Positions 7,982 through 15,700 of a stretch of 47,562 nt of DNA are shown one piece after another (the first letter of the stretch is position 1; each line of letters begins with the position of its first letter). The notes under the pieces were generated by a model. That model did no database searches, was not told where the DNA came from, and saw nothing but the letters and a program-made list of their open reading frames with translations. The translations under genes were made by a program, and so were the position numbers. The stretch is from a virus, in the IMG/VR virus record IMGVR_UViG_3300015206_000003, positions 1-47,562 of that record. One strand, written 5' to 3'.

Positions 7982-8566
7982 ATGGCTGCAAACCAGCTTA
8001 CCCCTGAACAGCGAGAAAAACGGAACGCAAGGCAGCGAGCCTGGAACGCGCGAAATGCGGAGAAAGTGCGTGCAACCGTGCGCGCCTGGAACGAGCGCAA
8101 TGCTGAGGGCATGCGAGCGTACAGGAGAGCCTACGACAAGACCGAAGATAGGCGGAAGGTCGGCCGCGAGCGCGCCGCCAAGAGACGCCAGTCCGATCCG
8201 CAAAAGGTCCGCGCGTATCAGAGGAAGCATTACCAGACGAACATTTTTGCGTGCCTCATCATCAAGCCAAAGGGTCGGGCAAGGCAACAGGGAATGGAGT
8301 TCGACGGCCTGAGCGACATCGGAAGATCACACCCGCTCGAATGCGCGTGTTGCAGCGGACGCCTGGACTACGGGGAGAAGTCAGGCAAATTTTCACGAAT
8401 GGCTCCGTCCCTCGATCGAATCGATAACACGAAAGGGTACGTTACTTCAAACGTTGCTGTGGTCTGTCGCGGCTGTAACGGCCTGAAGCGCGACGGAACG
8501 CTTCGGCAGTTCGAGTTGATCTTGGCCTACATGCGCAGAGCACTGCCAAACGACGTCCCTTTGTAA
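7982..8566 (+). CDS. Free-standing HNH endonuclease
   Basis: 194 residues on the plus strand, opposite to all neighbours. The N-terminal 90 residues are basic and repetitive (RQRAWNARNAEKVR, TVRAWNERNAEGMR), a DNA-binding-type region. The C-terminus has an HNH/zinc module: CACC near residue 122, the core SLDRIDNTKGYVTSNVAVVC and CRGC. This is the layout of homing-type HNH enzymes that nick DNA. GAGGA lies about 11 nt before the ATG. The 189-bp gap upstream has no other gene. Its 3-prime end overlaps the convergent gene at 8527-8862 by 40 bp. The antisense insertion between head and accessory genes suggests independent acquisition. Confidence 0.85.
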   Translation: MAANQLTPEQREKRNARQRAWNARNAEKVRATVRAWNERNAEGMRAYRRAYDKTEDRRKVGRERAAKRRQSDPQKVRAYQRKHYQTNIFACLIIKPKGRARQQGMEFDGLSDIGRSHPLECACCSGRLDYGEKSGKFSRMAPSLDRIDNTKGYVTSNVAVVCRGCNGLKRDGTLRQFELILAYMRRALPNDVPL

Positions 8567-8862
8567 AGGTCCGACCGTTTCGGAACGTACTCCATGAGGC
8601 AGATCGAGCACAAGACCTGATAGATTCCATCGCGCGGAACAACGTACAGGGGAACCGATTTTCCGATCTCCCGATCGCACAAAATTTCCCACGTTGCCCC
8701 GCAACCCTGGCAACCGGGGATCGCCTCGCCAGCCAGCAACGCGATCGCTTTGTTGTGCCAGTCGAGGCAGTCATCGCAGATCGTTTGCGCCGGACGGTCC
8801 ACCGATCCGAGCCGGTGGACGCGCCAGGCGGGTCGCTGCTTACTGCAAAACGAACAGGTCAC
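8527..8862 (-). CDS. Zinc-binding hypothetical protein (several CxxC pairs)
   Basis: 111 residues. Cys pairs CSFC, CDDC, CQGC and CSIC suggest two zinc ribbons. The segment PLYVVPRDGIYQVLC followed by YVPKRSDLYKGTSFG is a conserved-looking core. It starts at GTG 8862 with a GTGA overlap with the stop of the upstream gene, so it is translationally coupled. Its last 40 bp are antisense to the end of the HNH gene. The function is unknown; a protein- or nucleic-acid-binding accessory role is likely. Confidence 0.7.
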   Translation of the reverse strand: MTCSFCSKQRPAWRVHRLGSVDRPAQTICDDCLDWHNKAIALLAGEAIPGCQGCGATWEILCDREIGKSVPLYVVPRDGIYQVLCSICLMEYVPKRSDLYKGTSFGSALRM

Positions 8863-9158
8863 GCCGCCTTGGCGGGCGTAACGGGCGCCGCTTTGACGGC
8901 CGGGACTTTGACGGGCGCCGGCTTACCGAGCAGCCCGACGCCGTTGAGCGACGCGACGGTCGTATCGATCAGCGTGCCGGTTGCGGCCAGCAGCGCGGGC
9001 GAAGCGGGAGCGCCGAGCGTTTTCGCGGCGGTGGCCACCGGGTTGAGGATGATCTGCTTTTTCACGGCCGAGGGCGCGTGCTTGAACGCGCCTTCGACGG
9101 CCACGACGGATTGGAGGATGCTCGGCATCAGGCCGAGCAGCGTAACGAAGATTCCCAT
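8859..9158 (-). CDS. Small hydrophobic-start accessory protein
   Basis: 99 residues. Residues 3-20 are hydrophobic (IFVTLLGLMPSILQSVVAV) and could associate with a membrane. The middle is amphipathic helix, and the C-terminus is a Pro/Ala/Lys tail. The start is preceded by a late GTCGAATA box at 7 nt and lacks a Shine-Dalgarno sequence. Its neighbours are other small membrane or tail-rich proteins. A holin-like or membrane-associated role is possible but unproven. Confidence 0.6.
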   Translation of the reverse strand: MGIFVTLLGLMPSILQSVVAVEGAFKHAPSAVKKQIILNPVATAAKTLGAPASPALLAATGTLIDTTVASLNGVGLLGKPAPVKVPAVKAAPVTPAKAA

Positions 9159-9164
9159 GAGGGA

Positions 9165-9383
9165 CTATTCGACCGACTTCGGCGCGGGCGTTTTTGCGGG
9201 AACGGCTGCGGGTTTGGGCTCGGGTTTCGGCGCGGCGTCGAAGAACGGTTTCGCGTCGTCGCCGTGAAGGGTGATGATGTCTTTGCCGACCATGACGTGC
9301 ACGGAGCCGTCTTTGTTGTACTTAACGTGAGTGATGGCGGCGGGGTTGATCGCGTGGCCTGGAACGAAGATGAAGTCTTTCAT
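9165..9383 (-). CDS. Small hypothetical protein with Pro/Ala/Lys tail
   Basis: 72 residues. A compact N-terminal domain of about 45 residues (FIFVPGHAINPAAITHVKY, GSVHVMVGKDIITLHGDD) is followed by a Pro/Ala/Lys-rich tail. The tail resembles that of the next gene product. A GTCGAATT variant of the late box lies 8 nt before the ATG. The function is unknown. Confidence 0.65.
   Translation of the reverse strand: MKDFIFVPGHAINPAAITHVKYNKDGSVHVMVGKDIITLHGDDAKPFFDAAPKPEPKPAAVPAKTPAPKSVE
9166..9173 (-). promoter_or_regulatory. GTCGAATA late box, 7 nt before start of 8859-9158 gene
   Basis: Minus-strand GTCGAATA, spacer GTCCCTC, then ATG. It overlaps the last codons and the TAG stop of the upstream gene. 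Confidence 0.65.
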
Positions 9384-9389
9384 ACCGGG

Positions 9390-9536
9390 TCAATTCGACG
9401 CGACCGCGCGCGGACGACACCGATAGCGTCCGTACCGCAGCAGGCGGATCTGGCGCTCGACGCCGGCGAGCTGCGCGAGGAGTACTTCGAGCTTCCGAAG
9501 GCGTTTGAGGCGCTTAGAGCCCGAAACGCCCTGCAT
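9390..9536 (-). CDS. Small basic protein (48 aa)
   Basis: Begins at ATG 9536 inside the end of the small membrane-protein gene (23-nt overlap) and ends at TGA 9390. It is rich in Arg, Lys and Leu (SKRLKRLRKLEVLLAQL) and would form one amphipathic basic helix. The overlap and a stop close to the next start support a real, coupled gene, but its length limits confidence. The function is unknown. Confidence 0.5.
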   Translation of the reverse strand: MQGVSGSKRLKRLRKLEVLLAQLAGVERQIRLLRYGRYRCRPRAVASN

Positions 9537-9675
9537 GAAAGCCGCCGAACAGGTACACGATCAAAAGAATGACCAGCAACGCGCCGACGATCCCGAACCC
9601 GCCGTTGTAGCCGTAGCTTCTGTAGCCGAAGCCGCCGCCGAAAAGGAGCAATAAGAGAATCAGGAGAATGATCAT
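9514..9675 (-). CDS. Small two-helix membrane protein (53 aa), holin-like
   Basis: Starts at ATG 9675. Two hydrophobic segments (ILLILLLLLFG and GIVGALLVILLIVYLFGG) flank a Gly/Tyr loop GYRSYGYNGG. Small proteins of this type recur in phage accessory blocks. Two membrane segments with a short soluble tail fit a holin or membrane-modulating protein partnering the endolysin at 21099-21539, but they are far apart. The role is inferred. Confidence 0.6.
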   Translation of the reverse strand: MIILLILLLLLFGGGFGYRSYGYNGGFGIVGALLVILLIVYLFGGFHAGRFGL

Positions 9676-9693
9676 AGTTTTTAGCCTTTCAAA

Positions 9694-10434
9694 TCATCGA
9701 GGCGTTCCGGAAGGGGACGACGGGACCATCGTTCCCTGCGGAGCGGGGACGTAAATAACCTGCGGCTGCGCAACCGGAGCCGCGGGCGCCGCCCGGTTGA
9801 ACAGCGCGAACCCGGAAATCAGAATCGCGAGGATGCCCACTAATACAGACCACGAAGCGCCGATGCCTTCAGTCTTGCCGTGACTTTGGGAGGTACTGTT
9901 TGCCAGCTTCTCCACCACCCCCGCGAGCCGCTCCATTTGCGGATCCACAACTGCCTGCTTTCCGGCGCCGACGTACGACGACTTTTCGAGCGCCGCGATG
10001 CGCTCGGTAATGGCGGTGACAGTTCGGTCGAGCTGCGTGGCGAGGTTTATGGCCGAAGTGTTCACGGCATTCCGCAGGGTTTCTGCTGTTGTCGCCGCGG
10101 TCGTAGCCAGGGCCGTTATGGCAGCGTCGGACCGCGAGGCGGCAGTCTGGACGGCCAACTGGTCATACTGGCGTGTGGAATCGAGACGCTTGGATTCGAG
10201 GGCATCCATTGCCTCCTGATGCACGGCGCGCAGAGACACGATTTTCTCGCTCGACAGGACGAGAGCCTCCAGCCGGACGATCTTTTCATTGACCAGCTCA
10301 ACCCTCAACTGCGCCATGTCGTCGATCCGCCTGATCGAGCCATCCACGAGGTCGAGGACGTTCTTGGTCGGATCGATGACTGCACCGCCGCGGCCGTCGA
10401 CGGCGATACCGGGCTGAGGTCGCTGCTTTTCCAT
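9694..10434 (-). CDS. Coiled-coil protein with C-terminal membrane anchor
   Basis: 246 residues. Residues about 20-175 are a long Ala/Glu/Lys/Arg-rich helical region (LVDGSIRRIDDMAQLRVELV, ALESKRLDSTRQYDQLA, TERIAALEKS). A single membrane segment near residue 195-215 (SWSVLVGILAILISGFALF) is followed by a Pro-rich tail. The cytoplasmic coiled coil plus one anchor is seen in phage lysis or membrane accessory proteins next to holin-like genes. No enzymatic motif is visible. Confidence 0.65.
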   Translation of the reverse strand: MEKQRPQPGIAVDGRGGAVIDPTKNVLDLVDGSIRRIDDMAQLRVELVNEKIVRLEALVLSSEKIVSLRAVHQEAMDALESKRLDSTRQYDQLAVQTAASRSDAAITALATTAATTAETLRNAVNTSAINLATQLDRTVTAITERIAALEKSSYVGAGKQAVVDPQMERLAGVVEKLANSTSQSHGKTEGIGASWSVLVGILAILISGFALFNRAAPAAPVAQPQVIYVPAPQGTMVPSSPSGTPR

Positions 10435-10449
10435 TTGCCTGCGCAGCGA

Positions 10450-11517
10450 TTACCGGATGGCGCGTGTCGTGACGGCGCTCGAGTAGCTCGCCGTAGCGAA
10501 GTTGGCCGGCGGCGGATCGAAGAACCCAAGCCACTCGTAGAAGCCGTCCTGGTTGTATTTTTCGAGCGCGTTCACGCCATCGACGACGGCGTGCGGATCG
10601 GTGATGAGCGAACGCCCGACCCGCGCCACGTCGAGCGCATCGTCCGACTTCGCGATCCAGCGCGAGGGAACCCAGGGGATAGCGGACGAGACGACGGACG
10701 GCACGCCCTTGGCGATCCCGTCCGCCGTAACGATATTGAAACTCTCGGTGTAGGAAACCTGCATCATCAGGTGCAGGCCTTCGATGATGTCGAGGAAGTC
10801 CGGCCACGCCTGCCAGTTCAGGATCTTCAAGGTCACGTTCGGCTGGCTGGCAATGAGCGATTCGATGGCGCGCTCGATTGACGAGCCGCCGTCGGGACGT
10901 CCGCCGTTCATGACGAAGTCGACGGGCACGCGCAGTTCCTTGGCGATCGCGCACGCCGCGGCGGCAGCGGTCAGGAAGTTCTTGAGCGCCCGGCAGGCGC
11001 CGAACGCGCCGATTCGCACCGTTCCGCCGTTATAAAGCGGGCGGTTCTGCATCACCGTCGAGTTGAGGTCGTAAAGGTTAGGCAGGTACAGCGCTTCAAC
11101 CGAATAGACTTCCGTGAGCCAGTCGACGAACTCCTGCGAGTTGCCGGAAACGCGGAAGTTGAGCAGTTCCTTCTGCAGGTGGACGTATGACGCGAGCAGG
11201 CGCACGCCGTTGGCGTCCGCCTGCAGGAAGCCCACATTGCTGTGGATATTGACGACGAACTCGATCTGCGGGTAACGGATCACGCACTTGCCGAGATCGA
11301 GAACGGGCAGCCACGCCGCGGAGATCACGACGTGCGTAATCGAGGGATTGGCCTTGAGGAAGGCGTCGAGATCGACGATGGAATTGATGGCGAAGGCGCT
11401 GACGGGGACACCGTGGCGCTTCAGGACTTTGGCGGTATTCAGGGCGGAAACGCCGAGACCGATATGGGAGATGTTCGCGTTGGCGGCGAAGTTTTTGTAG
11501 CAGAGAGCAAGATTCAT
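10450..11517 (-). CDS. Glycosyltransferase (GT4-like, GT-B fold)
   Basis: 355 residues with a GT-B layout. The N-terminal half starts with a Gly-rich turn (ISHIGLGVSALNTAKVLKRHG) typical of GT4 enzymes. The C-terminal half contains VRIGAFGACRALKN, a linking strand NVTLKILNWQAW and the family signature SYTESFNIVTADGIAKGVP. The two acidic residues of that signature fit the E-x7-E nucleotide-sugar site with a D in place of the second E. It probably transfers a sugar to host envelope, virion or modified DNA. A GTCGAAAG variant of the late box lies near the start. It is the only clear biosynthetic enzyme in the accessory block. Confidence 0.8.
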   Translation of the reverse strand: MNLALCYKNFAANANISHIGLGVSALNTAKVLKRHGVPVSAFAINSIVDLDAFLKANPSITHVVISAAWLPVLDLGKCVIRYPQIEFVVNIHSNVGFLQADANGVRLLASYVHLQKELLNFRVSGNSQEFVDWLTEVYSVEALYLPNLYDLNSTVMQNRPLYNGGTVRIGAFGACRALKNFLTAAAAACAIAKELRVPVDFVMNGGRPDGGSSIERAIESLIASQPNVTLKILNWQAWPDFLDIIEGLHLMMQVSYTESFNIVTADGIAKGVPSVVSSAIPWVPSRWIAKSDDALDVARVGRSLITDPHAVVDGVNALEKYNQDGFYEWLGFFDPPPANFATASYSSAVTTRAIR

Positions 11518-11544
11518 GCACCTGAGTCTTTCGACTGCAGGCGC

Positions 11545-11805
11545 CTACGGTGTGCGTTTTTTCGGGCGCATCTCATCGAGAATCGTCTCGGGCATCGCGA
11601 GAACGGCCCGCAGCGCGGCGACCGAGCCCTGTGCCCGGTAGATGTCATGGGGCACCGTTGCCTGCGCGCAGGCTTCTTTAGCCCGTACGAATTCGGCGCC
11701 GATACGCGTTCGCAGCAACGCAAACGACGGCGAAGCCAGCATGTCGCGGAAGCGTTCGGCGTCGAGCCCGTCGAGCCGTTCGTCGGGCAGCGTTTTCGTG
11801 TCCAT
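11545..11805 (-). CDS. Hypothetical protein (86 aa), helical
   Basis: Soluble, mainly helical. The central stretch FVRAKEACAQATVPHDIYRA is followed by VAALRAVLAMPETILDEM, a pattern found in small phage proteins of unknown function encoded near terminase or portal genes. The ATG is directly downstream of the previous stop, in a tight series of three genes. No function is assigned. Confidence 0.65.
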   Translation of the reverse strand: MDTKTLPDERLDGLDAERFRDMLASPSFALLRTRIGAEFVRAKEACAQATVPHDIYRAQGSVAALRAVLAMPETILDEMRPKKRTP

Positions 11806-12084
11806 CTACTCGTCCACGATATCTTTCACGTCCTCGCGCTGGACGAAGCCGAGGCGCCGGATCGCGAATTCGAGGATGCGGCCGGCGTCCTCGTGGCGTC
11901 CGTTGTTTCGGTTCTGCAGGGTGATGTAGGTACCGTCACGGCGTCCGATGTAGCAGCAAAGCTGCTCAAGCTCGCCCTTGTCGATCGCCTCTTTGACCTG
12001 CGCAACGATGCGCAGCGCGTCTGCGATCGCCTCCGGATCGAGCGGCGAATCGACTTCGGGCGCGGGCTTCGGTTCGGTATCCAT
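11806..12084 (-). CDS. Hypothetical protein (92 aa)
   Basis: Soluble. A Pro-rich acidic N-terminus is followed by a helix (IADALRIVAQVKEAIDKG) and a small alpha/beta core (CCYIGRRDGTYITLQNRNNG, AGRILEFAIRRLGFVQRE). It lies immediately downstream of the Tad1-like gene, with its ATG abutting that gene's TAG, so the two are likely co-translated. No family is recognised. Confidence 0.65.
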   Translation of the reverse strand: MDTEPKPAPEVDSPLDPEAIADALRIVAQVKEAIDKGELEQLCCYIGRRDGTYITLQNRNNGRHEDAGRILEFAIRRLGFVQREDVKDIVDE

Positions 12085-12462
12085 CTAATGCGCGTGCGTT
12101 CCTTCGACGCCCCGCGCGATCCGTTCGACGGTCCGCTTCTGCAACTGCCGCAACGCCTCTTCCAAACTGCTGAGAGCTATCGCGTTGGCTCCGCACGCAT
12201 ACGGTCCGGCCTGAAACGAACGCAGCCGGTCGATGACGATGGCGAGAAGCGCCTCGTGCGTCACGCCGTTCACACCGACTTCCTTGATGGGTCCGTTCTG
12301 GAAATCGATATAGCAGGCGTCGTCCGGAGCGTCTTCAGCCGTACGCCACGCAATCGCGTACCTGTGGCATGCGCCGCCTGCCCCGGGTTCATCCCGCACG
12401 ATGACCCTGACCTGGTGATTCGCCGAATCGCCCGGAACGACGTGATCGGTGATTTGCCTCAT
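12085..12462 (-). CDS. Tad1-like anti-Thoeris/CBASS sponge protein
   Basis: 125 residues. The N-terminus is strand-rich (HRYAIAWRT). The C-terminal half carries the compact signature of the Tad1/Acb2 hairpin superfamily: FQNGPIKEVGVNGVTHEALL, then IVIDRLRSFQAGPYACGANA, LSSLEEALRQL and RTVERIARGVEGTHAH. Tad1 proteins bind the Thoeris signal (gcADPR isomers) and some also cyclic nucleotides, so they block defence signalling. The position of the Arg-rich C-terminal helix (RT..R..RGVEG) agrees with the ligand-binding helix of that family. This assignment rests on pattern recall, not a search. A second sponge-type gene lies at 17069-17317. Confidence 0.75.
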   Translation of the reverse strand: MRQITDHVVPGDSANHQVRVIVRDEPGAGGACHRYAIAWRTAEDAPDDACYIDFQNGPIKEVGVNGVTHEALLAIVIDRLRSFQAGPYACGANAIALSSLEEALRQLQKRTVERIARGVEGTHAH

Positions 12463-12463
12463 G

Positions 12464-12628
12464 TCAGTATCGGCCGCCAGCCTTTCCGGCGGGCGGCGCC
12501 TTCACCTTTGGCGTCGTCGCCTGCGCGGGCGCGGGCATCTTGCCGCCCTTCGTGCCGCCGGTGGACGATGAACCGGTACCGCCGCGCGCGGCGACGAGAG
12601 TATTGAAATGAGGTGTGGATTTTGCCAT
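12464..12628 (-). CDS. Small Gly/Lys/Pro-rich protein (54 aa)
   Basis: Starts at ATG 12628, 7 nt downstream of a GTCGAATA late box, and ends at TGA one base before the Tad1-like start. Low complexity: Gly-Thr-Ser-rich middle and Pro/Ala/Lys C-terminus (KMPAPAQATTPKVKAPPAGK), probably disordered. Its promoter-like box and coupling to the Tad1-like gene suggest it leads the accessory operon. The function is unknown. Confidence 0.6.
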   Translation of the reverse strand: MAKSTPHFNTLVAARGGTGSSSTGGTKGGKMPAPAQATTPKVKAPPAGKAGGRY

Positions 12629-12635
12629 ACGTACC

Positions 12636-12643
12636 TATTCGAC
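12636..12643 (-). promoter_or_regulatory. GTCGAATA late box, 7 nt before start of 12464-12628 gene
   Basis: Minus-strand GTCGAATA, spacer GGTACGT, then ATG. It lies in a 49-bp intergenic gap, not in coding sequence. It would start transcription of the accessory block holding the Tad1-like and glycosyltransferase genes. Confidence 0.7.
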
Positions 12644-12677
12644 GCGCTGTATACTGGTCTGCTGATCGGTCGCGGCC

Positions 12678-12773
12678 TCATTGAAGCAACGAAATGATTG
12701 CAGCGCGCGGTGGCACAGGCTCACTTTTCCGCGACTCGTCGTCGTGGGCGCCGTCGCTCCACTCGCGTATCAT
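12678..12773 (-). CDS. Small hypothetical protein (31 aa)
   Basis: ATG 12773 overlaps the TGA of the 1186-residue gene as ATGA, a classic coupling. The charged N-terminal half (REWSDGAHDDESRKSEPV) precedes a hydrophobic end (AAIISLLQ). Its length prevents functional inference; the overlap is the main support. Confidence 0.4.
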   Translation of the reverse strand: MIREWSDGAHDDESRKSEPVPPRAAIISLLQ

Positions 12774-15700
12774 CTGACTGTTGAGACGCGTTGTACATAG
12801 AGCGGGATGTTCTCGCCCTGTATCACCACCGCGCCTGACTCGTCGAGGTAGTCCAGTTTCATTAGCACGGAACCGGCACGCTTGTCGACGGATATCGCGC
12901 ACGGCGAGACGGGGCACGCCGTGGTCACGACTTTCCCGGTCGCAGCCGTAATGGTTACCTCCACCTGCGCCGCGGCCGTTCCCTGAATGGTGAATGGGAT
13001 CATCACCGTCGCGTAATTCGGCGGATCTACGCCGCCCAGACGAACCGCAGGCCAGCGCCGCGGGAACGACATGCCGAAGATGAAGCCGGGCCACTTGCCG
13101 AAGTGCCAGCTTACGTCTCCCCAGTTCGCGGGCGCGGTGTTGGTTGCAACGCTGGCCGAGTCCCAGAAGGCACCGCCCGTGTTGAATGCCGCCGTGCCCA
13201 TCACCGCGCCGTACATCTTGTCGCCCCAGTCGCGATTCGCCGGAGTCGGATTATTGATGTATAGCTCGGAGATCGCGTTCATGATTTCGGAGTTTTGCTC
13301 GCGGCCCACGGTCATCGAGTCCTGACTCGACGAGCTGTAATTGCAGCCCGGTGACTTCCACGCAAAAGGAGTCGAGGACGCTGGCGGATTGACGGGCGAG
13401 CATAACTGGTAGCCGATGCCGTAGCTGGTCGTGAGGCTGGTTACGTCGGTGCCCACATCATGCAGCCATTGCGCGATTCCGGTCGAGAGAGTTTTATAGA
13501 AAGCGGCGATCGAGCTGAGCGCCGGATCCGTGATCCTGGACAGGAAGCCAGTGCCCATGGATTTGACTCCCAGGTAGAAGCTCTGTTGCCCGTTGCCGAC
13601 TATGTTGCTCAGGTTGCCCGCGTAGGTGGATCCGGTTGCTCCGGGCCACGCGTGGTCGAGGGTGATTGAGCCGTCGGCGTTGGGCACGCAATTGAAGCCG
13701 TAACCGAGATCCGCGGAATCGCTCTGGTCGGTTCCGAACACCAGCATGGTGCCGCCATTGCCGTTATTCGTGTTGGTGGCCATCCAGCTCACGGTGCCCG
13801 AGTCCCAGGGCCAGTTGACTGATAGCGTGGTGGTCGTCCCGGTCACGTACTGAAACTGCGAGGCGAACGGCTGGCCGCCGCTCGATCCGGCAAAGGTCAG
13901 AGAGTCAGCGCCGGAGGACGGAAAGGGCGGGCTGCCATTTGTGACCGTCACGGACGAGCTGCCTCTCACAACCGTGGCGTGGCCCTGCGCGGTGCCGATG
14001 CAGGCGGATGCCGGGATACCTGTCGGAGCGGTAACGATTGCGGAGCCGTTCGTCATGGTGAGCGGCCCGAAGCTATGGTTGGGGCCGAAGCAGCCGGCGG
14101 CGGCGCAGGCGGCGTTACCGGAGTTATTGAACAGGTACGAGTTTATGAACGAATTGTCAGCCGTCTTGCACGCCGCGTCGTTCGCCATCATCTGCGTGAG
14201 GTCGCTTACCCAGCGCGCGCGCCATACCGGATCGGGATCGTAAACAGCCGGGTAGTCCACCCACTCATAGGCGTAGCCGGTGTTGCGCGAGTCATAGTAA
14301 TTGCAGCCATGGGCCGCGATGTCCTGGACGTAATACTCGCCCTGCATGGCGTAGCTGCGGAGGTTGGGCCAGGGCGCTGAGGCTTCGGGATCCAGGATAG
14401 CTGAGAACATGCTCCCGACCACCAGCCCGCCGGTGATCAGGGGCGCATAGCCGTTGCCGATTGGATTGCCCGTTGGCATGGTCACGGCGCAGCAATTTAT
14501 GCTGTCTGCGACTGCCTTGGGCTCGTCGAGGCCGGAGGCGTAATACAAGCCGCTGGCCACGAGGTTCTCGCCGTAAAAGTACTCGCCGCCGTTGCTGCCG
14601 TTCGAGATCCACGGGAACGGCGCAGGGTCGAAGCTGTACTGGCGGGATGATTGCGGCAGCCCGTTGAGCGCCGGGATATCGTGCTGCGCCGGGGCGAGGT
14701 AAAGAGCTGAGGGGCCTTCGCAGCCGGTTGGCCGCCAGTACCACTCACCGATGCCGGAAGTATCTATGGTCAGGTTCGCGCGAAGGTCCACCATTGCGCC
14801 GGGGCCAGGGTCTGCTCCTCCCTTGCAAATCGCGGCGCTCGGATCGTTGATGAAATCGGTTCCCGCGCCAGTGACTTTGAACTGGCCTATACCGTTTCCC
14901 GCCGGCCACGCGGCTGCGGTCGTTCCTCCGGAACCTCTCGCCAGTACTGCCAGCGTCGCCGGGCCGCTTGTGGCTGAGGACGCGCTGATGCGGACCTCCT
15001 CCGTGCCGTTCAGCCAGATACGCGTCGGGTAGTCCGACAAGTCGATGCAGCCGGCGTTTGAGACCTGGACTGTCAATGAGTCTGCGGCGAGGTCTGCGGC
15101 CAGGCCGTTAGGGCAGGTATTGTCACCGGCAGGCAGCCCGACGCCGCCCCACTTGTAGGAGACAGCTCCCGCGCCGACGTTTTGCCACACGTGCGCGTTC
15201 CAGCCCGCGGCCGCGTAATCGCCTTTGCGCAGGCGCATCACGTACATTTGCGTCGCGTCTTCCATGCCCCACAGATTCCGCCCCCACGCGATCATCGAAC
15301 CGAACAGCTCATCCACAATCGGATTGGCGTTGATGACAATCCCTTTCGAGTCCATCGCGACCGCGCCGACCGTGGCGCTCGTCGTCGCGCACGCGCCGGT
15401 CACGTCGCAGAACGTTAGCTGAAACACGTACTGCCCAAATATTAGGCCCGTGACGCTGGGAGTACACGAGTAACGGTTGTCGAAGATGACCCGCGTCTTC
15501 CCGGTGAGCTGGGTCCAGTAACAGTTACCCGCGCTCGCCGTGTCGGCCATGGAGAAGCTGGAAGTTCCGTCTAGCGTGTTCGCAAAGCCGGCGCGCAGCG
15601 TCGTAACGGGTGACCACAACGTGGCAGCGGCCTTAATAACAGCGACTGGTCCCGTTACCGGTGTGGCCACGTATGTCACGCCTGCTGATGTGGCGTTATA

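Noticed and set aside
11242-12606. Long plus-strand frame of 454 codons antisense to the accessory block
   Set aside because: Its composition (Arg/Asp/Gly-rich) is a shadow of the well-supported minus-strand genes with overlapping starts, including the Tad1-like and glycosyltransferase genes.
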